Source: Streptomyces sp. DHE7-1 (lineage in GTDB: Bacteria > Actinomycetota > Actinomycetes > Streptomycetales > Streptomycetaceae). Taken from it: a DNA stretch of 64,000 bases. The notes under the pieces are model-generated. The model was not told where the DNA came from. It ran no database searches and worked only from the letters and a program-made list of their open reading frames with translations. How positions within the stretch are numbered: the stretch's first letter is position 1; the number at the start of each line of letters is the position of its first letter. This document shows, piece by piece, positions 25,530-34,532 of this stretch. The stretch is from assembly GCA_016432725.1 (NCBI GenBank), contig JACJDG010000003.1, forward strand, positions 2,356,001 through 2,420,000, read 5' to 3'. Position numbers and translations under genes: made by a program.

Positions 25530-26169
25530 ATGCCTGCGGAATCCAAGCTGGAAGCCGGGAGTGTCCGGCCCCCACGGCGCCGCTGACCGAGCGGCAGGAG
25601 GCCCGCCGCCGCCGGATCCTGCACGCGAGCGCGCAACTGGCGAGCCGGGGCGGTTTCGACGCCGTACAGATGCGGGAGGTCGCCGAGTCCTCGCAGGTCG
25701 CCCTCGGCACCCTCTACCGCTACTTCCCGTCGAAGGTGCACCTGCTAGTCGCCACCATGCAGGACCAGCTCGAACACATGCACGGCACCCTCCGCAAGAA
25801 GCCCCCGGCGGGCGACTCGGCGGCCGAGCGGGTCGCGGAGACCCTGATGCGGGCGTTCCGGGCCCTGCAGCGCGAACCGCAACTGGCGGACGCGATGGTC
25901 CGCGCCCTCACCTTCGCCGACCGCAGCGTCTCCCCGAGGTCGACCAGGTCTCGCGGCAGACGACGGCGATCATCCTCGACGCGACGGGCCTGGACCACCC
26001 GACCCCGCAGCAGCTCTCCGCGGTCCGGGTCATCGAGCACACCTGGCACTCGGCCCTGATCACCTGGCTGTCGGGCCGCGCCTCCATCGCCCAGGTGAAG
26101 GTCGACATCGAAACGGTGTGCCGGCTGATGGACCTGACGGAGCGGGAGGCCGGCCCGGGGGCACCCTGA
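25530..26169 (+). CDS. kstR: TetR-family repressor KstR-like, two apparent frameshifts
   Basis: A TetR regulator of about 213 residues when joined. The helix-turn-helix is ILHASAQLASRGGFDAVQMR, then SSQVALGTLYRYFPSKVHLL; the strings VQMREVAE and LGTLYRYFPSKVHLLV are those of KstR, the repressor of cholesterol and lipid catabolism in mycobacteria and rhodococci, released by a CoA-thioester ligand. The ATG at 25530 follows GGAG by eight bases (MPAESKLEAGSVRPP). The frame breaks in the C run 25569-25573 and again in CCCC at 25932-25935; one base restored at each gives a continuous protein ending EREAGPGAP. A matching operator lies upstream. Confidence 0.82.
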
Positions 26170-26269
26170 GGGCTGCGCCCGGGACGGGCGTCAACTCCCG
26201 CCGGGACGGCCGTGACCGCGGTCACCGGGCCCGTGTGCGCACAGCCACTCACCGGCCTCCGCGGGGCTG

Positions 26270-26400
26270 CCGGTAAGGTGGCGGCGTCGTCATCACACTC
26301 GTACGGGGGGAAGCCGGTGCAATTCCGGCGCTGACCCGCAACCGTGAGCCGTCCACCCGACGGTGAGCCGGAACGCCTCGTACGGGACGTTGACCGGCTC
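26270..26400 (+). promoter_or_regulatory. Cobalamin riboswitch (B12 element)
   Basis: The core reads GGGGGGAAGCCGGTGCAATT, CCGGCGCTGACCCGCAACCG, TGAG, which contains the B12-box blocks GCCGGTGCAA and GACCCGCAACCGT. The 5' part CGGTAAGGTGGC and the closing strands near CCTCGTACGGG frame the aptamer; the outer boundaries are approximate. It precedes the toroid gene at 26513 and the ECF transporter operon. Adenosyl- or methylcobalamin binding would switch the operon off, which identifies the transported compound as cobalt or a corrinoid. GC-rich hairpins at 26400-26460 are probably the expression platform. Confidence 0.93.
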
Positions 26401-26512
26401 GCGTGCGCGGCGGCCCGCCGCGCACGGCACCGTCGAGGTCTACGGGGCCGAGCCGCCCGGGGTGTTTCCCGTGCGCTGCCGGTTCCCCCCGCAGGAGAGG
26501 CAGTCGCCGACC

Positions 26513-27742
26513 ATGAACGTCCGCCGCAGTGCCGCGGCTCTCGCCGCCATAGGCGTGCTGGCCGCCGCCGCACCCGCCACGGCCGCCGACACGTCCCCTT
26601 CCGCCTCGCCCAAGGCGGCGGTCCCGTCGGGGCTGTTCGGCAAGTCCGACCCGACGTACGACGGCGTGTGGCGCCAGTCCCTCGCCCTGCTCGCCCAGCG
26701 CACTCTCGGCTATCGGCCGGCCGCCTCGGCCGTCGACTGGCTGGTGGGACAGCAGTGCGCCAAGGGCGGCTTCGCCGCGTTCCGGGCGGACACGGCCAAG
26801 CCCTGCGAGGGTAAGGGCGGCGCCCAGCCCGACACCAACAGCACGGCCGCCGCCGTCCAGGCCCTGCAGGCGCTCGGCGGACACGACGCCGAGGCACGCC
26901 GCGCCCTGGTCTGGCTGAAGAACGCGCAGAACCAGGACGGCGGCTGGGGCTACACGCCGGGCAGCCCGAGCGACACCAACTCCACCTCGGTCGTCGTCGG
27001 CGCCTTCGCCGGGGCCGGGGAGGACCCCGGCAAGCTGCGCGCCGACAAGGGCACCCCGTACGAGCTGCTGAGCTCGCGGGCGCTCGCCTGCGACGAGGAC
27101 GGCGGTGGCGCGCTCGCCTACCAGCCGGACAAGAAGGGGCGCCTGGTCGCCAACGCGGACGCCACGGCGGCCGGTGTACTGGGCGCCCTCGGCAAGGGGT
27201 TCGTGAACGGGCCCGCCGAGGCCCGCGCCAAGGCCCCCGCCTGCTCCTCCGCCGGCAAGGCCACCGAGACCCGGGTCGCGGACAACGCCGCCGCGTACCT
27301 CACCCACGCCGTCGCCGGGTCCGGCCACCTCAAGTCGGCGCTGCCCGGCGCCGAGGACCAGCCCGACTTCGGCAACACCGCGGACGCGGTCGTCGCGCTC
27401 GCGGCGGACGGCTGGAGCGCGCAGGCGAAGAAGCCGTACGCCTGGCTGGAGAAGAACGCGGCCGGCTGGGCCCGGCAGAGCGGCCCGGCCGCCTACGCCC
27501 AGCTCATCCTCGCCGCGCACGCGGTCGGCGCGGACGCGCGGCACTTCGGCGGCACCGACCTGGTGCGGTCGCTCAACGCCACCGGTCCGGCGCCCCGCGC
27601 GGCGGCCCGCGCCGAGGCGCCCGGCAAGCGGGCCGAGGACGACTCGAACACCGCTGTCTGGTGGATCGTCGGCGTCGGTCTCGTGGCCGGCATCGGCATC
27701 GGGTTCCTGCTGAGCGGCCGCCGGAAGAAGCAGCAGCCGTGA
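26513..27742 (+). CDS. Exported, membrane-anchored alpha-toroid repeat protein of the cobalamin operon
   Basis: A 409-residue protein starting MNVRRSAAALAAIGVLAAAA with a Sec signal (ATAADTS near 27). The body is an alpha/alpha toroid with repeats carrying QNQDGGWGYTPGSPSDTNST and AQPDTNSTAAAVQALQALGG, the pattern seen in bacterial proteins related to transcobalamin/intrinsic factor and to squalene cyclase. No DXDD terpene-cyclase acid is seen. A C-terminal membrane segment (WWIVGVGLVAGIGIGFLL) and basic tail anchor it outside the membrane. First gene after the B12 riboswitch, overlapping the next gene (GTGA). I infer corrinoid capture at the cell surface; annotation pipelines would call it prenyltransferase-like. 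Confidence 0.8.
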   Translation: MNVRRSAAALAAIGVLAAAAPATAADTSPSASPKAAVPSGLFGKSDPTYDGVWRQSLALLAQRTLGYRPAASAVDWLVGQQCAKGGFAAFRADTAKPCEGKGGAQPDTNSTAAAVQALQALGGHDAEARRALVWLKNAQNQDGGWGYTPGSPSDTNSTSVVVGAFAGAGEDPGKLRADKGTPYELLSSRALACDEDGGGALAYQPDKKGRLVANADATAAGVLGALGKGFVNGPAEARAKAPACSSAGKATETRVADNAAAYLTHAVAGSGHLKSALPGAEDQPDFGNTADAVVALAADGWSAQAKKPYAWLEKNAAGWARQSGPAAYAQLILAAHAVGADARHFGGTDLVRSLNATGPAPRAAARAEAPGKRAEDDSNTAVWWIVGVGLVAGIGIGFLLSGRRKKQQP

Positions 27743-28383
27743 CCGCCGTCCGCCGTGCCGCCGTCCTGCTCCTCGCCGCGTCCGCCGTCCTGGCCGGCGC
27801 GGCGCAGGCGGAGGCCGCCGGGTACCGCTACTGGTCGTTCTGGGAGCGGACCGGCGGGCACTGGTCGTACGCCACCGAGGGTCCCTCGACCGCCCGTCCC
27901 GACGACGGCGCCGTGCAGGGCCTGCGCTTCGCGGTGAGCGAGGACTCGCAGGACGCGACCCGGCCGCGCGGCACGGCGGACTTCGCCACGATCTGCGCCG
28001 GCACCCCCGCGAAGGCGGGCACGAAGCGGGTGGCCCTGGTCATCGACTTCGGCACGCCGGCCGACGCCCCCTCCGGCGAGACCCCGCCCGCGCGCCGCAC
28101 GGCCTGTGCCCGGGTCTCCCCCGACGCGACGACGGCCGAGGCGCTGGCCTCGGCCGCCAAGCCCCTGCGCTACGACTCCAACGCCCTGCTCTGCGCGATC
28201 GCCGGATACCCGCACAAGGGGTGCGGGGAGCAGGTGTCCGCGGCGGAGAAGCCGGCGAAGGCCACGGAGAAGCCCGAGCCGGACGGCGGTCCCTCGCTGG
28301 GGCTGCCGATCGGTGCCGGCGTGGTCGCGGTGCTGGCCGGGGCGGCGGTGTGGCAGTCCCGGCGGCGGCGCGGGAATGCGTAG
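27739..28383 (+). CDS. SCO2322 family protein, exported and membrane-anchored
   Basis: A 214-residue protein with a signal peptide (MTAVRRAAVLLLAASAVLAG), an extracellular domain beginning GYRYWSFWERTGGHWSYATE, and a C-terminal membrane segment (LPIGAGVVAVLAGAAVWQS) with a basic tail. Two cysteines (FATICAG and LLCAIAGYPHKGC area) may form a disulfide. It belongs to a family named only after its S. coelicolor member. Its end, ALASAAKPLRYDSNALLCAI, resembles the DUF4430/transcobalamin beta domain in arrangement, which is an inference from eye only. GTG at 27739 overlaps the toroid gene stop, and its stop overlaps the CbiQ region, so it is part of the ECF operon. Confidence 0.78.
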   Translation: MTAVRRAAVLLLAASAVLAGAAQAEAAGYRYWSFWERTGGHWSYATEGPSTARPDDGAVQGLRFAVSEDSQDATRPRGTADFATICAGTPAKAGTKRVALVIDFGTPADAPSGETPPARRTACARVSPDATTAEALASAAKPLRYDSNALLCAIAGYPHKGCGEQVSAAEKPAKATEKPEPDGGPSLGLPIGAGVVAVLAGAAVWQSRRRRGNA

Positions 28384-29650
28384 CCGCGTCAGCACCGCCA
28401 CCGCGGCCGCCGCGCGGGACGCCGGCCGCACCGGCGCGGCCGCGGAGGGCCGTGCCGCCACGAGCGCGGGAGGCGACCCCGCCCCCGCCGCGGGCAGCCG
28501 TGCCGCCCGGACGGCGCGGCCGGACGCGGCCGGGGCGAGGGAGGGCCGGCGTACGCAGGCCGCCCCCTCCGGCCCCGGCACGGCCGTGCGCCGCTGCATC
28601 CGGGCGCCTGGTGGCTCTGGTCCCTCGGCCTCGGGACCGCCGCCACCCGCACCACCAACCCCCTGCTCCTCGCCCTGCTGACAGCCGCCACGGGCTATGT
28701 GGTGGCGACCCACCGCTCCCCCTCCCCCTGGTCCCGCTCCTACGCCGCCTTCGCCAAGCTCGCCGTCGCCGTGCTCCTCATCCGCCTCGCGTTCACCGTC
28801 GCCCTCGGCTCCCCGATCCCCGGCACCCATGTGCTGGTCACCCTCCCCGAGATCCCGCTCCCGCACTGGGCCCAGGGCATCCGGCTCGGCGGCCGGGTCA
28901 CCGCGGAGGCGCTGCTCTTCGCCGGTTACAACGGACTGAAGCTGGCCACCCTGCTCATCTGCGTCGGTGCCGCCAACGCCCTCGCCAGCCCGGCCCGGCT
29001 GCTGAAGTCGCTGCCCGGCGCGCTGTACGAGGTGGGCGTGGCCGTGGTCGTCGCGCTCACCTTCGCGCCCCACCTCATCGCCGACGTCCAGCGGCTGCGC
29101 GCCGCCCGCCGGCTGCGCGGCCGTCCGGACCGGGGCGTACGGGGCCTGCTCCAGGTCGGACTGCCGGTGCTGGAGGGCGCGCTGGAGCGCTCGGTCGCGC
29201 TGGCCGCCGCGATGGACGCCCGCGGTTACGGCCGTACCGCCGAGGTCCCGGCCCGGGTGCGCCGTACGACGACCGCGCTCACCCTGGGCGGGCTGCTCGG
29301 CGTGTGCGCGGGAACGTACGGGCTGCTGACCGCGGAGGGCGGCACGTACGGGGTGCCGGTGCTGGGCGCGGGGGTGGCCGCCGCGCTGGCCGGCCTGCGC
29401 CTGGGCGGCCGCCGCTCCCCGCGCACCCGGTACCGGCCGGACCCGTGGGGGTGCGGGCGTGGCTGGTCGCCGGCTCGGGCGCCGGGGTCGCGGCGCTGCT
29501 CACGCTGGCCGCCGTACGCGATCCGGACGCGCTGCACCCCGGAGTGGTCCCGCTGGTGGCGCCCACCCTCCCCTGTGGCCGGCCGCGGCCGTACTGCTCG
29601 CGCTGCTGCCCGCCTTCGTCGTACCCAAGCCCGTCGAGGAGCCGTCGTGA
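28376..29650 (+). CDS. ECF transporter T component (CbiQ-like), three apparent frameshifts
   Basis: The transmembrane scaffold of an energy-coupling-factor importer. Core segments are LAVAVLLIRLAFTVALGSPI, LLICVGAANALASPARLLKS and SVALAAAMDARGYGRT; the ALxxRG-like motif AAAMDARGYG contacts the ATPase. The start ATG at 28376 overlaps the previous stop. Frames change near 28590-28594, in the G run 29447-29451 and in the C run 29570-29573; restoring one base each time yields a continuous protein of about 425 residues ending VVPKPVEEPS. The stop overlaps the ATPase start. An Ala/Arg/Pro-rich N-terminal extension of about 75 residues precedes the first segment. Confidence 0.82.
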
Positions 29651-31772
29651 TCCGCTTCGAGGATGTCAGCGTCACGTACGAGGGCGTGGGCGAACCGACC
29701 GTCCGGGGCGTGGACTTCGAGGTGCCCGAGGGCGAACTCGTGCTGCTCGTCGGTCCGTCCGGGGTCGGCAAGTCGACCGTGCTGGGCGCGGTCAGCGGGC
29801 TGGTGCCGCACTTCACCGGCGGCACCCTGCGCGGACGGGTCACCGTGGCCGGCCGGGACACCCGCACCCACCGGCCGCGCGAACTCGCCGACGTGGTCGG
29901 CACGGTGGGCCAGGATCCGCTCGCACACTTCGTCACGGACACGGTGGAGGAGGAACTCGCCTACGGCATGGAGTCGTTGGGACTCGCTCCGGAGGTGATG
30001 CGGCGCCGGGTGGAGGAGACCCTGGACCTGCTCGGCCTCGCCGACCTGCGCGACCGTCCGATCGCCACGCTCTCGGGCGGGCAGCGGCAGCGGGTCGCGA
30101 TCGGCTCGGTCCTCACCCCGCATCCCCGGGTCCTGGTCCTCGACGAGCCGACCTCGGCGCTCGACCCGGCCGCCGCGGAGGAGGTACTGGCCGTACTGCA
30201 GCGTCTGGTCCACGACCTCGGTACGACGGTGCTGATGGCCGAGCACCGGCTGGAGCGGGTGATCCAGTACGCCGACCGGGTCGTCCTGCTGCCCGCCCCC
30301 GGCGCCGCGCCGCTTCACGGCGACCCGGCCGAGGTGATGGCCGTGTCCCCGGTGTACCCCCGGTGGTGGGCCTGGGCCGGCTGGCGGGCTGGTCTCCGCT
30401 GCCCCTCACGGTCCGGGACGCCCGCCGCCGCGCCGCCCCCCTGCGCGACCGCCTCACCGGCCCCCGGCACCCCCACACCGGGGAACCGCCGACCGAGCCG
30501 CCGGCCGACCACCCCCTTCCGGGCACACCAACCGGCACCGACACCCTGCCGCCCGACACGCCCGCCGACGCCCCGTCGCCCGTGGCGAAGGCCCCGGCCT
30601 CCGAGACCTCGCCGCCCCGGCCGACCGGCCCCCACAGCCTCGCGTCCGAGCCGAACGGTCCGACCGGCTCCCCCGCCCAGTCGCCCGAACCGACCGACAC
30701 GCTCGCCGCCGACGCCTCACAGCCCGAGCCGAAGGCCCCGGCTTCCGGTGGCGCGCCCGCGAATCCCCCCGCTCAGCTCCCCTCGCCCAGGCGCGGCCTC
30801 TTCCGGCGGGCCGCAGCCGAGCCGCTCCCTCGTCCCGTTCCAGGCAGGCACAGCCGCTCGGCACTGCCCGCCGACGAACCGCGGCGCACCAGCGACGCCC
30901 CGGCGTCCGGGCGAGGCATCCCGGCCCACGCGCCCGCCCCCGAAGCGGCCCCGGCTCTTCCCGCCCCCGGCGCCGTCTCTTCCGGCGTGGTTCCGCACCC
31001 CTCGGATCGGACTCCGCCGTCCCGCGGGTCGCCGAGGTCCGGGGACTCGGAGTCCGGCGGGGCCGGTCACCGCGCTGCGGCACGTCGATCTGAGCGTGGC
31101 GCGGGGTGAGACGGTCGCGCTGATGGGGCGCAACGGTGCCGGGAAGTCCACCCTGCTCGGCTCGCTGGTCGGCCTGGTGGAGCCCACCGCCGGCTCGGTG
31201 CGCGTCGGCGGAGCCGTCCCGCACCGCACCCCGCCCGGGAACTGGTCCGCCGGGTCGGCCTGGTCCCGCAGGAGCCGCGGGACCTGCTGTACGCGGACAC
31301 GGTCGCCGCCGAGTGCGCGGCCGCCGACCGGGACGCGGGCGCCGAGCCGGGCACCTGCCGGGCGCTGGTGTCCGAACTGCTGCCCGGCATCAGCGACGAC
31401 ACCCACCCCCGGGACCTGTCCGAGGGGCAGCGCCTGGCCCTGGCCCTGGCGGTCGTGCTGGCCGCTCGCCCTCCGCTGCTCCTGCTCGACGAGCCGACGC
31501 GCGGCCTGGACTACGCGGCCAAGGCCCGGCTGGTCGCCGTACTGCGCGCACTGGCCGCCGACGGGCACGCCATCGTCCTGGCCACGCACGACGTGGAACT
31601 GGCCGCGGAGATCGCGCACCGGGTGGTGCTGCTCGCCGACGGTGAGGTGATCGCCGACGGCCCCACCGCGGAGATCGTGGTCTCGTCGCCGTCCTTCGCC
31701 CCGCAGGTGACCAAGATCCTCGCCCCGCAGCGATGGCTGACGGTGTCCGAGGTCCGGGAGGCCCTCGTATGA
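29647..31772 (+). CDS. ECF transporter dual ATP-binding protein (EcfAA'), four apparent frameshifts
   Basis: Two ABC ATPases in one chain of about 709 residues when joined. Domain 1 has Walker A GPSGVGKST, signature LSGGQRQR and DEPTSALDP. Domain 2 has MGRNGAGKST, a variant signature LSEGQRLALA and DEPTRGLDY. Between them is a Pro/Thr/Ser-rich linker of over 200 residues. Frames change in C or G runs near 30357-30361, 30998-31001, 31063 and 31237-31239; one base at each restores continuity (for example VPHRTPPGELVRRVGLVPQE). GTG start at 29647 overlaps the CbiQ stop; the stop overlaps the S component start. It powers corrinoid or cobalt uptake. Confidence 0.83.
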
Positions 31773-32602
31773 CCCCCTCTCCCGCTCGCCGCCCGGTCCG
31801 GGCCGTGCGGCTCGGACCGCGGTCCGTCGCCGCACTGGGCCTGGTCAGTGCGGTCGGTGTGGTGGCCTTCTTCTGGCCGTTCCTCGCTCCGCCCGCCTCA
31901 CGGCTGAGCGCGCACGCCGAGGACGCCCCCTGGCTGTTCGCCGGTCTGCTGCTGCTGATGATCGCGGTCGTGGCCGCGACGATCTCCGAGTCCGGCCTCG
32001 GCCCCAAGGCGGTCGCGATGCTGGGCGTGCTGGCCGCGACCGGCGCGGCCCTTCGCCCGGTGGGCGCGGGGACGGCGGGGATCGAGCCGATGTTCTTCCT
32101 GATGGTGCTCAGCGGCCGGGTGCTCGGCCCCGGCTTCGGTTTCGTCCTCGGCTCGGTGACGATGTTCGCCTCCGCGCTGCTCACCGGCGGGGTCGGCCCG
32201 TGGCTGCCGTTCCAGATGCTGGCGATGGGCTGGTTCACCATGGGCGCCGGGCTGCTGCCGGGGCAGACCCGGCTGCGCGGCCGGGCCGAACTTCTGCTGC
32301 TCGCCGCCTACGGCTTCTGCGCGGCGTTCGCCTACGGCACGGTCATGAACCTGGCCGGCTGGCCCTTCATGGGTTCCGGCACCTCGAACATCGCCTTCGA
32401 CGCGCATGCCTCGGTCGCCGCCAACCTGGCCCGGTTCGCCGCCTACTGCCTGGCCACCTCGCTCGGCTGGGACCTGGGACGGGCGCTGTGCACGGTCGTG
32501 CTGACCCTCGCGCTCGGTCCGGTGCTGCTGCGGGCGCTGCGCCGGGCCACGCGGCGCGCCGCTTTCGAGGCCGCGGTCACGTTCGACGCTCCCGCTGGGT
32601 GA
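31769..32602 (+). CDS. ECF transporter S component
   Basis: A 277-residue membrane protein with about six segments, the substrate-binding subunit of the ECF importer. It contains GRVLGPGFGFVLGSVTMFAS, typical of the ECF_trnsprt S-component family, and WLPFQMLAMGWFTMGAGLLP. Its cobalamin specificity is inferred from the riboswitch at the head of the operon. ATG at 31769 overlaps the ATPase stop (ATGA). The frame is intact. Last gene of the operon. Confidence 0.87.
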   Translation: MTPSPARRPVRAVRLGPRSVAALGLVSAVGVVAFFWPFLAPPASRLSAHAEDAPWLFAGLLLLMIAVVAATISESGLGPKAVAMLGVLAATGAALRPVGAGTAGIEPMFFLMVLSGRVLGPGFGFVLGSVTMFASALLTGGVGPWLPFQMLAMGWFTMGAGLLPGQTRLRGRAELLLLAAYGFCAAFAYGTVMNLAGWPFMGSGTSNIAFDAHASVAANLARFAAYCLATSLGWDLGRALCTVVLTLALGPVLLRALRRATRRAAFEAAVTFDAPAG

Positions 32603-32937
32603 GGACGCGTATCCGGACCGTCAGGCCTCCGGTGAGGCACCCCACATGACGCAGGTCACCTACGATCTGGGATAGTACTTCCATTTGTCCGATACGTCCC
32701 CTCGTGCACCCCTTCCGACCTGCGCTTTGCGGCGCGGGTCACAGGGGTGCGCGACCCCACCGTTCCGGCCACAACTAGTAAAAGGGGTCATTGCGGACAC
32801 CCCTCGCGGCTGTTTCTCTGGACGACGTCGCCAGGCGCCACAGCCCCAAAGGGCCGGGGCGCCGACGTACGCGGCCCCGCCCGGCGGGTGGCTCCGGCAT
32901 ACGGGCGATCCCCCGTCCCCGACGCAAGAGGTTCTCC
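32603..32937 (+). other. Leader/promoter region of the lytic transglycosylase gene
   Basis: A 335-base gap without a gene. It has several inverted repeats (for example GGGTCACAGGGGTGCGCGACCC near 32735) and an AT-richer block AACTAGTAAAAGG. A long structured leader before a cell-wall hydrolase gene suggests RNA-level control. The conserved blocks of the c-di-AMP (ydaO) riboswitch, known before such genes in Streptomyces, were looked for but not found. Confidence 0.4.
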
Positions 32938-33351
32938 GTGTCCGTCTCCTTCATCCGCCGCATCGCCTCCCCGAAGAAGGCCCTCACGACCGTCGCCGTG
33001 GCCGCCGCCACCGCCGGTATGGCACTGTCCGCGGCGCCCGCCCAGGCCGCCACCGACTCGGTCTCCTCCGCCCAGACGATCGCGCACAGGATGATCCCGG
33101 ACGCGACGCAGTACAACGCCTTCAGCAAGATCGTCGAGCACGAGAGCGGCTGGAACCCCAGCGCCACCAACAGCTCCTCCGGCGCCTACGGCCTGGTGCA
33201 GGCCCTGCCCGGTTCGAAGATGGCCTCCGCCGGCTCCGACTGGAAGACCAACCCGGCCACCCAGATCAAGTGGGGCCTGGACTACATGAACTCCCGCTAC
33301 GGCAGCCCGGCCCAGGCCTGGAGCTTCTGGCGGGCCAACGGCTGGTACTGA
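32938..33351 (+). CDS. Secreted transglycosylase SLT-domain protein
   Basis: A 137-residue secreted protein. Residues 1-38 are a signal peptide (FIRRIASPKKALTTVAVAAA, cleavage near AQAATDS). The rest is a small goose-lysozyme-like SLT domain: FSKIVEHESGWNPSATNSSS with the catalytic glutamate in HESGW, GAYGLVQALPGSKMASAGSD and WGLDYMNSRYGSPAQAWSFW. It cleaves peptidoglycan glycan strands during growth or spore germination. The GTG at 32938 follows AGAGG by seven bases. Strong terminator after the stop. Confidence 0.9.
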   Translation: MSVSFIRRIASPKKALTTVAVAAATAGMALSAAPAQAATDSVSSAQTIAHRMIPDATQYNAFSKIVEHESGWNPSATNSSSGAYGLVQALPGSKMASAGSDWKTNPATQIKWGLDYMNSRYGSPAQAWSFWRANGWY

Positions 33352-33374
33352 GCCACCCGCGGCACCCGCACCGC

Positions 33375-33416
33375 ACGCGCGCACCCTCGCCCCGCCCGGC
33401 GAGGGTGCGCGCGCGT
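33375..33416 (+). terminator. Strong hairpin terminator
   Basis: ACGCGCGCACCCTCGCC pairs with GGCGAGGGTGCGCGCGCGT, about 17 bp, 24 bases after the transglycosylase stop. Confidence 0.85.
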
Positions 33417-33514
33417 GTCCGCACCTCCCGCGGCGCCTCACGGAAGGCGCCCACCCGCCGGGTGACCATGGTGGGCCTGACACCAGGCCCGCCGTCCGGC
33501 CGACCGGAGGAAGC

Positions 33515-34200
33515 ATGACCACACCCTCGCCCCACGCGCCGGAGCCGGAGACGCGAGGGGCGCGGCTGGTGACCGTACTGCTGGCGCTGACCGTGGTGAG
33601 CGGCCTGATCGACGCGGTGAGCTACCTGGGCCTGGGCCGGGTCTTCACGGCCAACATGACGGGCAACGTGGTGGTCCTGGGCTTCGCGGCCGCGGGCGCC
33701 CCCGGCTTCTCGGTCCCGCTCACGGCGACCTCCCTGGCCTGCTTCCTGCTGGGCGCGGTGGCCGGCGGCCGGGCGGCGGCACGCTTCGGCGGCGGCTCCC
33801 GGCGCGGGTGGGCCCGCCGCATCCTCGCGACGGAGGCGGCGCTGCTCGGCGGATCGGCCGCGGTCGCCTTCGCCTGGCCGGGCACGACCGCCACCCGGTA
33901 CGCGCTGATCGCGCTGACCGCCTTCGCGCTGGGCCTGCGCAACGCGACCGTCCGCAAGCTGGGCATCCCCGATCTCACCACCACGGTCCTCACGATGACC
34001 CTGACCGGCCTGGCCTCCGAGTCCCGCCTCGGCGACGCCACCGGCCGCCGCTCGCCGCGCCGCACGGCGGCGGTGGTCGCCATGGTCGCGGGCGCCTGCC
34101 TGGGCGCCTGGCTGGTCCTCCACCACGGCCTGGGCGTCCCCCTGCTGATCGCGGCGGCGGTCTCGGGGTGCTGGCGGCGGTGACCTCGGGACGGGAGTGA
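33515..34200 (+). CDS. DUF1275 (YoaK-like) membrane protein, apparent C-terminal frameshift
   Basis: A membrane protein of about 228 residues with six hydrophobic segments. DUF1275 features are LLALTVVSGLIDAVSYLGLG, FTANMTGNVVVLGFA and ALGLRNATVRKLGIPDLTTT. In the sequence as given the frame ends at 34183 (GCWRR); one base restored in the GGGG run at 34165-34168 gives the expected tail GVLAAVTSGRE ending at 34200. Function of the family is unknown. ATG at 33515 follows GGAGGAAGC. Confidence 0.82.
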
Positions 34201-34532
34201 GCACTCACGACCGCACCGACACCGGCGCCGGGGCCGGCGCGCAAAGCTCTCAAATGTCATACACCCCCCTCTTCCGTGCGGGCGGCGAACCGGCGAACGG
34301 GCTCCGGTTGCCCCGATCGGGCGCGAGAAGGATCACAGCGCCGGTCCGGCATGACCCGCTCCGATCGGGCAGGAGTACCTGCATACGCGCCCTTTAGCTG
34401 CACTATGCATCGACCCGCGTACGTGACGTAAGCAGGCGAAGTCCGCTTATCGTCGCTTTTCGGCCTGCTGTCCGACACCGCCGTCGCCCGGGCCCTGTCC
34501 CTGTCCCCGTCGAAAGGTAGGCGAGCTCCGTT
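34201..34532 (+). other. Gene-free promoter region before the MFS symporter gene
   Basis: Some 330 bases without a gene. TACGTGACGTAAGCAGG near 34420 contains an imperfect TACGT-ACGTA repeat that might be a regulator site. No riboswitch or repeat family was recognised. Confidence 0.35.

Noticed and set aside
26513..27742. Terpene cyclase function for the toroid protein in the cobalamin operon
   Set aside because: No DXDD motif, it is exported and membrane-anchored, and it follows a B12 riboswitch.
32640..32937. Possible c-di-AMP (ydaO) riboswitch before the transglycosylase gene
   Set aside because: Known before similar Streptomyces genes, but the conserved aptamer blocks could not be found here; only generic inverted repeats are present.
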